A stretch of 64,000 nucleotides of DNA from Hemicentrotus pulcherrimus (GCA_003118195.1 BEXV01000924.1:28481-92480); one strand, 5' to 3'; shown: positions 45,998-56,949, counted from the stretch's first letter. The notes: generated by a model not told the origin, from the sequence alone. Translations and numbers: made by a program.

Positions 45998-46149
45998 TCC
46001 CACCCAAGCTTGAGCTGAAGAACATGAAAGACCAGACGGTGAAGGCTGGACAGACCTTCAAGCTTAATCTCAAGTTCTCAGGAACCCCCTACCCAACCGC
46101 CAAGTGGTCTCACAGCTCCAAGGAGCTGGTCGGCGATGAGAGAGTCAAG
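45998..46149 (+). CDS. Exon 32: Ig domain j, first part
   Basis: Acceptor TTTCCAG, donor GTAAGA, phase 1 to phase 0. Encodes IPPKLELKNMKDQTVKAGQT, FKLNLKFSGTPYPTAKWSHS and SKELVGDERVK. The G-T-P-x-P-x-x-x-W pattern marks the I-set core. No B-strand Cys. Confidence 0.95.
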
Positions 46150-46156
46150 GTAAGAA

Positions 46157-46304
46157 CTCCAGAGGGATATTTCACAAAACTTGTCATCAATGACAGTTTT
46201 TGTTATAAGCTAGTGAAAGCCTTGCTTCTGATTGGTTATCAGCAGATTTGCCACTGATGTTTGTCATTTGTCATTGAAAAAGGCTTTGTGAAACACCTCC
46301 CTGA
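46157..46304. mobile_element. Short relative of the TGTTTCACAAAG MITE family
   Basis: CAGAGGGATATTTCACAAAA at the left and GGCTTTGTGAAACACCTCCCT at the right are inverted, with TTGTCATCAATGACA / TGTCATTTGTCATTGA within. About 148 bases, starting only a few bases after the exon 32 donor. Confidence 0.7.
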
Positions 46305-46783
46305 TCTTTCACTTCTTTCTTTTTTATGGCAATCATGAACTTATCTAAAACATGTATACTGTAGGTTGATTATCCACTTTCTGGAATATGTCAGTCTAAA
46401 AATCATTGCTGTTTACAAAAGAATGTAAGATATCATCAGACCACTTTTAAAAGCCCAGTCAAACCTGACTAGAAAGGTGCTCCTTGAGATATTTTCAACA
46501 CATAATCTTTACAGGCAGGTGATCTTAAGAAATGGGCTCCTTTCAACACATATTGGCTGGGGGGGGGGAGAGGTGTTCCAGGTTCAAAATCTTGTATTTA
46601 CTCAACTTCCAATCAATGGACATCGACAGTCATACTGTACTATATTGTAGAAATGTTACGCAATGCAGATGTAGGTCTCTTTCGTTGCTTAACACCATAC
46701 ATAGAATATTCTATAGCACTCTAGATAATGATCAAGTATTGAAGAATGAAAGTTTAATGGCAACTCATGCGTTTCATTCTCAG

Positions 46784-46913
46784 ATGCGAAGCACCCCTGT
46801 TGAGTCAGAGATGTCTACCTGGGGAGCTGCCCGAACAGATTCTGGTGCTTACACAGTCACTGTCCAGAACGCTCACGGTACAGAGACTGCCACCGCACAA
46901 GTCACTGTCATAG
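46784..46913 (+). CDS. Exon 33: Ig domain j, second part
   Basis: Acceptor TCTCAG, donor GTAAGA, phase 0 to phase 1. Encodes MRSTPVESEMSTWGAARTDS, GAYTVTVQNAHGTETATAQV and TVI. The D-S-G-A-Y corner and N-A-H-G hairpin are clear; the D-E strands are shorter and odder than in sister domains. A decayed copy of its 3' half lies at about 47922-48011. Confidence 0.92.
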
Positions 46914-47091
46914 GTAAGAAAACTTCATCTTGATACCGTATTTGCAGGCGTAAACGCCGCAGTATTTTAGGGAAAGAAAAAATCTAAAAATCAGGATGCG
47001 GCGTATATACGGCGACAGAGTAAAAAAAAAATATCAAGTAAAAACCAGCACAAATTTGCACATATGGGAGTACAAATGGTACAATAACTAT

Positions 47092-47491
47092 TAGTGCTGT
47101 CATCGACAAGCCTTCTGTTGACAACCTTGTCGATAAAAGTGCATTTTTACGGGAAGGCGACATGTCGACAGGGATAGTATATTGGTGACAAGAATCAACC
47201 CATTTATAGGCTTTACACGCACTTTGAATCATTTTACAAACAACACTGTTTTTTTTTATAACAAAACACTTTGGTTTTGTGTAATTTGTATTTCAAAGTG
47301 AACACAAACTCGAAATCGGTCATCTTACTTACGGCTGCAGCAAATAAAAATCATTCACAAACAATTGTTGGCATGCACGCCGGTGTTGGAAGGATTGCAT
47401 TCTTCCAACCATCTGTCGACAATGTGTCGTTGTCGGCTAAAATTCAAGACGACATGTCGACAAAGATTTTTTTTTCTCGATGACAGCACTA
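47092..47491. mobile_element. hAT-like MITE nested in a larger element
   Basis: Ends TAGTGCTGTCATCGA and TCGATGACAGCACTA are perfect inverted copies. The flanking 8 bases (ATAACTAT before, ATAATTAT after) match at 7 of 8, as an 8-base target-site duplication. TAGTG ends with 8-base duplications are typical of hAT elements. About 400 bases with no transposase, so non-autonomous. Confidence 0.82.
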
Positions 47492-47725
47492 ATAATTATA
47501 CCACTATGGAACAGGACATTTCCACACAATCTTACTGACAATTTTACCTTGCATTGTTGACATGAAGATGCAAATAACCTTCCAAAAACAACATCTGTCG
47601 ATAGATCTTGATCAAAGTTCGTGCCAATGCATTGCAAAAGTAAATTAAGAAGTTTCCAGCACGCAAATCGCCGTTTTCGATCCATTTCAATGTATACATC
47701 ACAAAAAACTGCACACTAAGGCATC

Positions 47726-47850
47726 GGTATAGGATGGCCGCGCGGTCTAAGGCGCTGGTTTCAGCTCCCAATCTACCTGTGTCGGCAAGGGTTCGACTCC
47801 CGACTTTGTCCAAATTTTTGTTGTTGTTGTTGTTGTTGTTGTTGTTTTTT
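47726..47850 (+). repeat. tRNA(Leu)-derived SINE with TTG tail
   Basis: A tRNA-like head has A box TGGCCGCGCGG at 47735-47745 and B box GGTTCGACTCC at 47790-47800, followed by a TTG-triplet tail. The acceptor arm does not pair and the T stem is poor, so it is not a working tRNA gene. A/B-box spacing and the Leu-like D-arm fit a SINE. Confidence 0.78.
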
Positions 47851-47921
47851 TAAGGTCAAAATCGGGGGTGCGACCTATACGAGGGTGCGGTGTTATCGCC
47901 GAAAAATACGGTATTTGATAT

Positions 47922-48011
47922 GTAAACCACTGTCTCCTCTGTTGGCTCTACTGTCACTGTCCAAAACCCTCGTGGTACAGACACTGCCACTGCACACATT
48001 TCTGTTGTAGG
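47922..48011 (+). pseudogene. Decayed duplicate of the 3' half of exon 33
   Basis: Aligned by eye with exon 33: CACTGTCCAAAACCCTCGTG against CACTGTCCAGAACGCTCACG, then ACAGACACTGCCACTGCACA against ACAGAGACTGCCACCGCACA, then a donor (GTAAGG) and similar intron bases. The frame reads TVTVQNPRGTDTATAHISVV. No acceptor or upstream half was found, so it is probably not an exon, although its 3' end is well preserved. Confidence 0.8.
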
Positions 48012-48421
48012 TAAGGCAGTTTTATCTTGCTGTTTCCTTCCCTTGGGATTTCTTGTTTATGAGAAAATGTATACTCTATTCATGTTGGGTTTTTTCTGGA
48101 AAAGGTAATGAATATCTTCATATCCAAAGCATCTATGATTGAAATGAACCCTTATCTTCCAGGTTTATCCAATATGAGACCGTTTTAATGATCACAAGTC
48201 TGTATTAAAGACACTCTCATGATTATGGGATTTTGGATATACCACTAATTACTTTTTACCAGGATCTAGCCTGAAATTAATTTCAGTTTTCAGTTTTGTG
48301 TACGTGCTGGCTGAAATAAAGTGCAATCAATTTGGTGATTTTGACCAACTTCTAACTTCATTCCTATATTCTTGATCAATATAGGTTTTCAATATTGGTT
48401 TTTAAATTCTTTTGCCTCTAG

Positions 48422-48609
48422 ACAAGTCATCTGCGCCTAAGGCTCCTCTTGAGATCACTGATATCTTCTCAGAGTACCTCACTCTCACCTGGAACGCACC
48501 AGAAGATGACGGTGGACTTCCTCTTTCCAACTACATCGTTGAAAGACGTGACGTCCGGCGATCGGGATGGTCCGTCATCAACGACACCACCAAAGATACC
48601 ACTCTCAAG
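48422..48609 (+). CDS. Exon 34: FN3 domain 4, first part
   Basis: Acceptor CCTCTAG, donor GTATGG, phase 1 to phase 0. Encodes DKSSAPKAPLEITDIFSEYL, TLTWNAPEDDGGLPLSNYIV, ERRDVRRSGWSVINDTTKDT. All FN3 core positions (L-T-W, D-D-G-G, N-Y-I-V-E-R) are in place. Confidence 0.95.
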
Positions 48610-48848
48610 GTATGGACCAGGACCAGAATCCTTTACAATCCTAAATGTATCGGCTTGGCAAATAGAGCCTTTGCAAAGTACATGTAACTAGTGTTAATAG
48701 GTAGAAATGCTTGTAATCACCAAGTATATATTTTATATATATTTTTTTGTTTTGTATCTTTTTTTGTTTTTTTTGTTACTGCTTTGATGTTTTGATGTAA
48801 TATTAATATTGATATTTTTTTTCCCATTTGCTATGTTTTTCTTTAGGT

Positions 48849-48851
48849 ATG

Positions 48852-48900
<49 letters not shown>
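48849..48900. repeat. TA dinucleotide microsatellite
   Basis: Nearly pure TA repeats with one GTA interruption, within the intron between exons 34 and 35. Similar shorter TA runs occur at about 23839-23858 and 60800-60816. Confidence 0.9.
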
Positions 48901-49386
48901 GGTTGTATGTTTGATGTAAACTTGCATTTTTAGTCTTAGGACTTTTTGACACGTCTTGAATAAAACCTTATTTAAATTGAACTGAATTGAATAGTTCAGT
49001 TTGGCTTAGGCAGCAGCAGATACCAGTACTATACAAGAAGACATCGCCATGTAGCAGCGCTTGAAAACAAAGAAAACAAAATACTGTTTTGTGTCATATT
49101 TCTGGATAGTTATAATTTCTAAATAATTGTAGTACAATCATGCTTTATTCTTGCTGTTTACCTTATTTGAAAAGCTATGCTTTCCTCCTGTCTTTGGACA
49201 TACTTTTTATTCACCTGTTTCTCAAAACTTCAATCTTGAATTTTCAGATTATCAGCCAGTGCTTTAAATTGATTTTGTAATTAAGTTGGATGAAAAGCAA
49301 TGAAAGGACTTGACTGAATGTATTACAATAGAAGACGTACAGAAGATAATAAACGCATCTACAATTTTCATTGAAAATCTCATTAG

Positions 49387-49501
49387 GTGACCCGTCTTGT
49401 GGAAGGCACTGAGTACATGTTCCGTGTAGCAGCCGAGAACTCAGAGGGAGTCAGTAAATGGCTTGAAGCGTCCAAGTCTGTAGTTGCCAAGAACCCATAT
49501 G
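49387..49501 (+). CDS. Exon 35: FN3 domain 4, second part
   Basis: Acceptor CATTAG, donor GTATGT, phase 0 to phase 1. Encodes VTRLVEGTEYMFRVAAENSE, GVSKWLEASKSVVAKNPY. L-V-E-G-T-E-Y-x-F-R-V-x-A-E-N is the strand E-F signature; VAKNPY is the usual exit to the next domain. Confidence 0.95.
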
Positions 49502-49833
49502 GTATGTTCAATCACTATTTTGAGGTCATAAAATGATTCAATGCATTTTCCAAATTTTCAGAATTTAATTTGGATGTGTTGACTCATCTTCTCACCAGTC
49601 GGTTTTCTAGAGTGCAGTTTTGTCAAATTAAACTTGCAATGCCTCTTTACAGTTAGAGTAATATTGAAAGCTGATATTTTGTTTACAGGATGCCAGAATG
49701 GAACTCTAATTATACAGAGGGAACAAGTTTTTGTTGATTGGTCCCTTGTAAGAACTTTGCTTAATATCTAACACTTGGTCTTCTTTAGTTCTGTAGTTCT
49801 TCATCTCATACTTGATGCACTTTTTATTCCCAG

Positions 49834-50136
49834 ATGAGCCTGGTAGTCCAGGTGTTCCCGCAGTTGTTGACTTCGACAGGGACTTCGTCGAGCTCGAGTG
49901 GGCCAAGCCCAAGAAGGACGGTGGCGCACCCATCGAGGGCTACGTCGTTGAGAAGCGAGAGGTAGGTTCAACCCGCTGGCAGGAGGTCACCACAAGCCCC
50001 GTCAAGGGCACCAAGTACAAGGTGGACAACCTTCCGGTCAACAAGGAACTGGAGTTCAGGGTAGCAGCCGTCAACAAGGCTGGTACTGGCAAGCCCAGCG
50101 AGTGCTCGGCACCCCAGAAGACCAAGCCAAAGTTTG
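49834..50136 (+). CDS. Exon 36: FN3 domain 5 (single exon)
   Basis: Acceptor TTCCCAG, donor GTGAGT, phase 1 to phase 1. Complete FN3: DEPGSPGVPAVVDFDRDFVE, LEWAKPKKDGGAPIEGYVVE, KREVGSTRWQEVTTSPVKGT, ELEFRVAAVNKAGTGKPSEC. A GTAGGT inside the exon (49962) is not used in this model because the domain continues through it. Confidence 0.97.
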
Positions 50137-50494
50137 GTGAGTTTCTTGGACTTTTCTGAATGAATCCTCAAAATGTTGATGACCTTGCCCAACTTCCACG
50201 AACATGTATAAGGTAGAATGTCGTGTCCTTATACTCTGCAGGAAATGACTTATGGCTGCTATCCTGCCAGTCACTCTTAACATCCTGGTTTTGTTGCCCT
50301 TCTAGGAATTAAAAGAACATTACTAATAGCAATCTATTTTCTTGCGTGCCGCTCACTTTTGATAGACATCAGAAGTTTCTTTTGGCAACCTAAACAATCA
50401 CGTAGGTTGCCTAGCTAGCAACCCAGTAGAAAAGTTAGGCAATTAATAGCCCCCTCTAACATCTCCTGTACTTGATGGTGTTTGTGCTTTTCAG

Positions 50495-50776
50495 CTCGCC
50501 CCACACTCAAGGGAGATAAGCTGCGTGACATCAAGCTGAAGGCTGGTCAGGAATTTGTCCTCTCCGTTATTTTTGAGGCTGCCCCAGCCCCAGAGATCAG
50601 CTGGACTCTCAATGGTAACAAGGTCACTGGTTCAGACCATGTGAACCTCAAGAACGAGGAGGAACTGACCGAGGTCAAGGTCAAGATGGCCGACAAGTCA
50701 GACTCCGGAACCTACGAGCTCAAACTGACCAACGATTCTGGCGATGTCAAGACAAGCTGCAATGTTGTTGTCCAGG
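50495..50776 (+). CDS. Exon 37: Ig domain k
   Basis: Acceptor TTTTCAG, donor GTGAGA, phase 1 to phase 1. Complete I-set: ARPTLKGDKLRDIKLKAGQE, FVLSVIFEAAPAPEISWTLN, VKVKMADKSDSGTYELKLTN, DSGDVKTSCNVVVQ. P-A-P-x-I-x-W core and D-S-G-T-Y corner are present. Closes the second repeat (FF-I). Confidence 0.97.
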
Positions 50777-51298
50777 GTGAGATTATTAGAGATCTCTCTT
50801 GGATTTGTTAGGGTGTGAAGGCATTAGATGTACATGTAGCTCAATTGTTAGCCCGCAGATAATCTGTATTTCTGAGCCCCTGTTTACTTTATTTAGTTGA
50901 TTAATAACTATCTGGATAATTTTCAAGAGTTTGAAGTTGGAGTACTGATTCTGTTTCATTGATAAATCCTTGAAAACAAAAACAACTATTACACATGTGT
51001 AAGTATTTAGTCATTTAAAGAAAACTGTTTTTAAACAATAGCTGTCTTAAAGCCTAACATGTACATGTAAAACACTCTTTGGGGGTGTTGAGTGGAATTT
51101 TCCACCCAGGGCATGGATAAAGTTAATTACCAATATCAATCAATCAACATTCGTTGTTTGTGGTCCTATTTAGTTCAAGTTGAACGGAAAATTAGTGTTC
51201 AGATTTACTGCAGAGAATGGTATCATATTGTGCAAGCTGTGATGAATGTGATCTTCACTTCCTTTAATCATTTAGGCTTGTCTACCTTCCCGTTCTAG

Positions 51299-51601
51299 AT
51301 CGCCCAAGTCCCCCACGCGGACCTATCGAGATCTCCGATGTCTTTGCGGACAAATGCTCGCTGGCATGGCAGGCACCTGAAGACAACGGAGGCAGCGATA
51401 TCCTCAACTACATCATTGAAAAGTCTGAGGGCGATGACGACTACTGGTCCAAGGTGACTGGCTTTTGCCAGGAGCCTAAGGGAATAGCCACCAAACTCAA
51501 CCAAGGGACCACCTACAAGTTTAGGGTGCGTGCTGAGAACTCAGCTGGCTTCACCAGCGAGCCCCTGGAATCCGAAATGGTTATGGCTAAAAATCCTTAT
51601 G
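51299..51601 (+). CDS. Exon 38: FN3 domain 6
   Basis: Acceptor GTTCTAG, donor GTAAGT, phase 1 to phase 1. Encodes DRPSPPRGPIEISDVFADKC, SLAWQAPEDNGGSDILNYII, EKSEGDDDYWSKVTGFCQEP, TYKFRVRAENSAGFTSEPLE. W, D-N-G-G and R-A-E-N-x-A-G are intact. Confidence 0.97.
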
Positions 51602-52166
51602 GTAAGTCAGTGGTTATCATCCTTATTTTTTGCTTCAAGTGGTATTTTTTTTGCTTCAAGTGATTGTTAGCAAATGATCTCTGATGGATTCTGCTGCATT
51701 GATAAATACTGTAGATATTATCCCATCTGTGCCACCAAGATTTGAAGAGATGTCGTGATGTCATCAATTTGCAATGCTTGTTTCATTGTAAGATATGGAA
51801 TAAAGTGATTTTCTTAGGAAAACAAAATTGCAGTGCTGGTACATATTTCTAATTAAGGAAGAAACAAATAACTATACTAAAAATACTAAAGATATTTGCC
51901 AAGATTTGCTGCACACTGCACAGAAGAGATTAAAATCAAAGAAATGGGAGACATTGCAGGAAGCATTTCTCTTGAAACATGATAATCTTTTGCCAGTATT
52001 TGATAATTCTGTACATAATTACCTCTATATTTCACACTTTTCTTTATTGATAGACTTCTACATTTCATTTCATTCTGCACTCTGTTTTTGTAATCCTTTT
52101 TCTTTTCATACACCTATTCTCCATGTTCTGATAATTTTGTTATTTTATATGAATGAACAATTACAG

Positions 52167-52469
52167 AGGCTGCAAGCTCTCCAGGAAAACCCAGCATCCC
52201 GACCTACGACAAGACCACTGCAGACCTCGAATGGAGCGCCCCATCATCCGATGGAGGAGACAAGATCAGTGGATACATCGTTGAGAGGAGGGAATCTCGC
52301 AGTAGTCGCTGGGTGAAGGCCACCCGTGAGCCAGTCAAGACGCTGTCTTACACTGTGACCAACCTGATCACCGGCCGCGAGTACCTCTTCAGGGTGTTTG
52401 CCGAAAACAGGGCTGGCCTCAGCACCCCCAGCCCCGAGTCTGATCACCATGTTGCCAAGGCACAGTTTG
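52167..52469 (+). CDS. Exon 39: FN3 domain 7
   Basis: Acceptor ATTACAG, donor GTTAGT (unusual at +3), phase 1 to phase 1. Encodes EAASSPGKPSIPTYDKTTAD, LEWSAPSSDGGDKISGYIVE, RRESRSSRWVKATREPVKTL, EYLFRVFAENRAGLSTPSPE. The donor is chosen because the domain ends with AKAQF and the phase fits exon 40. Confidence 0.95.
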
Positions 52470-52979
52470 GTTAGTCACCCTCCTTTCTTATACACCTCTG
52501 TTTTTTTTTCTCTTCTTCTAGGGCTCCTGCTATCAAGAAACAGAGTAAAACAAAATAGGCCTCAACAGTAACTTATTTTCACAGGAGGTTTCTTCTGATT
52601 ATTTTTAGGGTTTGTATGCACGGTCCCCCTGTTTAGATTATCAAATTTCTTTTTTGTCTGGAATAATAAAATGTGGGGCCAATGTGGATCAGATCCCTGT
52701 TTTATCTCACTGGTTCTGGGTATCTCACAACATCTCTGTTTTTGTGCTATTTTGGTAACACCTTGAAAACTAAGCGAGGATGACACCCATTTGAAGTACA
52801 TTTTGGATGTAACTTAAAGTATATCTAATATGTTTAACAAGGAAAAGCAAACAGAAACTCTAAAAGTATGGTCATAAAGAGGATAATACATCAATTTTTG
52901 TTGCTCCCATTGTAGTTTTAACAACATGACTTATGCTATCCTTATAATTGAAATAAACTTTTCTTCAAACTTCCTACAG

Positions 52980-53267
52980 AGGCACCAAAGATTGACACTA
53001 GTGGCTTCGGCCTCGGAGACCTCCGTATCAAGGCTGGAGCCCGCTTCGACATCAACGTCCCGTTCGTTGGTGCCCCAGCTCCTGAGGTGGAATGGATGAA
53101 GGACAACAAGGAGATGAAGCCATCCGATCGCTTCACCGTTGATACCACCGAGAGCAGCTCCACCCTGCTGTGCTCCTTCGCCGAGCGTGGTGATCAGGGC
53201 TCGTACATGATCAAGCTGGACAACAGCCGTGGATCAGACAGCTATTCGCTCAATGTACTTGTCTTGG
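52980..53267 (+). CDS. Exon 40: Ig domain l
   Basis: Acceptor CCTACAG, donor GTAAGC, phase 1 to phase 1. Encodes EAPKIDTSGFGLGDLRIKAG, ARFDINVPFVGAPAPEVEWM, KDNKEMKPSDRFTVDTTESS, SFAERGDQGSYMIKLDNSRG. G-A-P-A-P-E-V-E-W core and D-Q-G-S-Y corner are clear. Closes the third repeat. Confidence 0.97.
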
Positions 53268-53396
53268 GTAAGCATTAAAAAGATATCTGACTTTGGTGTG
53301 TTTGTTCTCTTTGGAAGAGTACATGGTATCATCCTGATGAATTTTAGTCACTGAAGAAATCTCTTCTTGTTAGAAGTGCAATACACCATTCTTTGT

Positions 53397-53500
53397 CATG
53401 ATCTCATTTGTTCCCTAATATTTGGAAGTGCCTTGAGCATTTGATTAAAATGGATAATGGCGCTATATAAATCTCATGTATTATTTTTATTATTATTACA
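53397..53500 (+). repeat. SINE-like tail with GCGCTATATAA and TTA run
   Basis: TGCCTTGAGC and GGCGCTATATAAATCTCATGT are followed by TTATTTTTATTATTATTA. The same arrangement (GCGCTATATAA or close, then TTA triplets) occurs at about 1107-1187, 12700-12877 and 56950-57115, so it is a dispersed family. No pol III boxes were confirmed in this copy. Confidence 0.6.
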
Positions 53501-53884
53501 TGGTGCAAGCTGTACAACGTCTTGCAGTGACCAAGGATTCTAACATTGAATAAAATACTTTCTATAAGATTTGTTCCTTTATCAAACAGGCATTTTAAAC
53601 AAGTAAAGGTACATATATGACTAAAGAAGGAATATTCTTTTTTGCGGCACTATATGATTATAATTTGCATAATTTGCTTGATAGTTCTATGATCTTTGTT
53701 GGATAGTTATTTTATATAAAATTTATCTTTGTATCATCTTTCTTGCTGAATGTTCCTCAATTCACACCCGTCTATTCATCTATCACTGTGGACTCAAAAA
53801 GAATCATACTGCTTCAAATTGTTCACTGTTCTGAAGATTAGTCATTTCATCCACTCTGCACTTGCTCTTTTAATCCTACAACAG

Positions 53885-54184
53885 ACCGACCCACCGCACC
53901 AGTTGGCCCCATCGAGTACTCTGAGTTCACCAAGGAATCTGTCCGCCTCACCTGGAAGGCTCCGGAGCAAGACGGCAACAGCTCTGTCTCCGGCTACTCC
54001 GTGGAGCGCCGTGACCCCAAGAAAGACATGTGGACCAGGGTCACATCCAGTGCACCTACCACAAGCTGTGTGGTGAAGGACCTGGTCTACCAGAATGACT
54101 ACGTGTTCCGTATCTGTGCCCTCAACCAGTAAGGTACCAGTGAGCCCCTCGAAGGACGCCAGGTTAAGGTCAAGCTTCCGTTTG
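53885..54184 (+). CDS. Exon 41: FN3 domain 8, with in-frame TAA
   Basis: Acceptor CAACAG, donor GTAAGA, phase 1 to phase 1. Encodes DRPTAPVGPIEYSEFTKESV, RLTWKAPEQDGNSSVSGYSV, ERRDPKKDMWTRVTSSAPTT, DYVFRICALNQ, then TAA at 54130-54132, then GTSEPLEGRQVKVKLPF. The sister domain at 58855 reads N-Q-Y-G-V-S here, so TAA again replaces a Tyr codon. The exon is otherwise normal and can be skipped without frame change. Confidence 0.87.
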
Positions 54185-54547
54185 GTAAGAAGTTGTATCA
54201 AACATTGACTTTTGCGATCTGCATGGTCGATTTTACCCCAATTCTTTCCAAACTTGTCTAGAGACAATCAGATAGTAGTGTTAAAGGCTTTAGTCTCCCT
54301 TTGAGTGTCACCTTCTAAAAGATTCAACTTGAATTCAAACTTGGGTTTTCGTTTGAGCAGATTTAAAATTCATTTTTGTTGCACCTACGTTGCTACGCTT
54401 GTAGTTATATACAACCATGGAAGCTACAGCTCCACTTACAGCTCCATTTACATAACATCATGCAGTATAGATTATGATTAAACTTTCCTGTACCTGTAAA
54501 AAGTACCTGTCATTGTTGATTTTAATAATTCATTATATCCCCTTTAG

Positions 54548-54850
54548 ATGAGCCTGATGCACCATCTGCACCAAAGATTGATGCCATGAGTCGCATCAGC
54601 GCAGACCTCTCCTGGGCACCTCCAGATCACGACGGCGGCAGCCCAGTCACCGGGTACCTTGTGGAGTACCACCCCACAGACTCCAGAGAGTGGCAGCGTG
54701 CCAACTCCTTCCCCTGCAGAGATACCGTCTTCACCGTGCCAAACCTCAGGGAAGGCACAGAGTACCAGTTCAGAGTCATCGCGGCAAACGATGCAGGAGA
54801 GGGCAAGCCTAGCCGCTCATCTGAATCAGTGGTTGCCAAGGATCCAATCC
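54548..54850 (+). CDS. Exon 42: FN3 domain 9
   Basis: Acceptor CCTTTAG, donor GTAAGA, phase 1 to phase 1. Encodes DEPDAPSAPKIDAMSRISAD, LSWAPPDHDGGSPVTGYLVE, YHPTDSREWQRANSFPCRDT, EYQFRVIAANDAGEGKPSRS. A full FN3 with intact G-Y-x-V-E. Confidence 0.97.
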
Positions 54851-55359
54851 GTAAGAGAAATCTATCTGGATGATGACATTGAGTTTGCTTTCAAAGGCAT
54901 CTATTTATTTAGAAGAAAACAAAAACACCTTTCAAATATTTTGTTCATTCTAGTAAAATGGCGTTTTAAATATGAACAAGATCGATAAAGATGGAAGGTA
55001 ACATTTAACAGCTTGAAAACGTCCTTGTATTTTTTCCTTTAATAATTGAATAATTGCCCGAACCTGCCTACACACTTTAACATGCTGCAAAAAAAGAAAA
55101 AAAGAAGAGATCTTGCAAAATGATTAAAGTATCTTGCACTAGAAGATCTATTGGAATTTTTCATTTTCATTCTATGTGTGGAAAGTTCTGCATTGTTTAC
55201 TATAACATTGAAAATACTACGCAATTCAGTATCTTTATATGTATTTCCCCAGCTGAGAAGATGGCCACAGCTCCTATAATCTGAAGATCCTGAGGACTTG
55301 ATAATGTACAATGAAGTACATTTTTTCCATTTTTTCCATTTTTTGTCTTTCTTGACTAG

Positions 55360-55520
55360 TTCCTGCTGATGCTCCAGGCAGACCGACCCTGGAGAAGGTG
55401 ACCAAGGATTCCGCTGCTATCTCCTGGTCCAAGCCCGTATCTGATGGAGGAGCGCCTATCAAGGGATACACCATTGAGAAGAGGAAGGCTGGTCCAGGTC
55501 CCAAGGGAGACTGGACTCCT
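55360..55520 (+). CDS. Exon 43: FN3 domain 10, first part
   Basis: Acceptor TGACTAG, donor GTAAGT, phase 1 to phase 0. Encodes LPADAPGRPTLEKVTKDSAA, ISWSKPVSDGGAPIKGYTIE and KRKAGPGPKGDWTP. FN3 core residues present; the C'-E region is Gly/Pro-rich. Confidence 0.95.
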
Positions 55521-56559
55521 GTAAGTAGACCAAACTCCAGACTGATGTATCTCTCTATTTGCAATTAATTGTATCTATATGTTGTCATATACTTTGATGC
55601 TATGAAATTTGTGTGTGACAAAAGTCAAGTGTGGCAGTCCACTGACATACCTTTGTTGACCAGAGCAGGTAAAAGTTACAATAGACTTCTAATACAGGAG
55701 ATGCATCAAGCTAGACCTTAAAGGCATCGTTTAACAATGTTAAATCTGAGATGCACGGCCTTATGTGTTATCAGTGTCTGTGATATAGTGTAATATTGAA
55801 TCCCTAAAAAAAAATTGCGCTTCAAATGATCAAAAAGTATCTCAAAAAATTAAAAATCTTTGAGTTACTGGTTTTACCATACTCCTTTTCCCCATTAGAC
55901 AGTAGTTTAGAAAAAAACGTTAGGAAGATGCAAAATTTGGTTTCGGTTTCCAATCATAAATATCTTGATAATCAGACAGGGGATCGGCTCTTAAAAGTCA
56001 TGGGGTTCCTGACTGACCTAAAGGTTAATAATTATCATTGCAGCAACAGCTAAATCCAGGATTTTGTAACAGAATCAAAGTTAATGGAGCCCTTTAAAGA
56101 CGTAAAGACCAACTTTTGCACTTTCAAGTACAGCTTCTATGATTTTTCAGTATCTCATTTCTGTTTAGAGAGAAAATCAAACAAAAGCATCTTTAACTCT
56201 TAACCTGCTTTGATCAATTAGTGGAAGAATCATTGGATTGCCACACTCGACTATTGTCACAAGCACATTGTGTATAAATACACTGCAAACATTGTGGCAG
56301 TCGTAAGTTATCATTCTATTACAAATAAAGAGGTCAAAGACTGCACTTAAACATAATAAAAAAAGAATAGCAAAGGGTATTGCCAAGCAAATGGCTAAGA
56401 AGCGTGATATGCATTGTAGCTCAGAGTTTTCATTGACACAAAATAAACGTTGCAAGAATTTGAGACACAATTTAGATGTTTCGATTAGAATATGATTTCA
56501 CTTTTTTCATGAGGTGTTCCCAAGCAGGTCTTTTTCTCAACTTTGCTTGATTTTGACAG

Positions 56560-56710
56560 TGCCTTGAGGTGTCTCCCAAGGAAGAGTCTGCAGTGGTGCC
56601 GGACCTCGTCGAGGGAGAGGAGCTTGAGTTCCGTGTCAGGGCCAACAATGAAGAGTGTCCAGGCAAACCAAGCGCACCTACCCCATCAACCGTCATCGAG
56701 GATAAGCCAG
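56560..56710 (+). CDS. Exon 44: FN3 domain 10, second part
   Basis: Acceptor TTGACAG, donor GTTTAG (poor), phase 0 to phase 1. Encodes CLEVSPKEESAVVPDLVEGE, ELEFRVRANNEECPGKPSAP, TPSTVIEDKP. E-L-E-F-R-V-R-A-N-N is the F strand; an extra Glu-Glu-Cys appears in the F-G turn. Donor chosen for phase and because the next Ig begins ERPKL. Confidence 0.9.
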
Positions 56711-56949
56711 GTTTAGAGTTTATTCCACCATTTCTATTTTCAAATCGATCAACCCTGTTGCATTTTTTCTCCAGCATTTTGATTTTTGAGTAAGATGGAT
56801 GTATATAAGTAGAATGGATATTTATATGTAGAGGTCTATTTATTTGTAAAGGTAACACCAAATGGATACGTCACCAGACTGTGGATCATATGGTTTGAGT
56901 TTTAAGTCCCAATACGGCACAATTATCCTTTGGCAAGACATATCTACAT

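Larger units (their letters stand above)
46934..47913. mobile_element. DNA-transposon-like element with nested insertions
   Basis: The left end begins TACCGTATTTGCAGGCGTAA and the right end closes with CGCCGAAAAATACGGTA, an imperfect inverted repeat of about 30 bases or more (shared TACCGTATTT, GGCG, CCGCA). It sits about 20 bases after exon 33 and separates that exon from its decayed copy. Inside are a 400-base palindromic element and a tRNA-derived SINE. No transposase was recognised. Confidence 0.7.

Noticed and set aside
47728..47813. tRNA-Leu gene
   Set aside because: A and B boxes are present but the acceptor stem does not pair and a TTG tail follows, so it is called a SINE head.
42556..54184. 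Reassigned genetic code with TAA read as Tyr
   Set aside because: Ordinary TAC/TAT codons encode Tyr throughout the gene; two isolated TAA codons are better explained by error, allele, skipping or readthrough.
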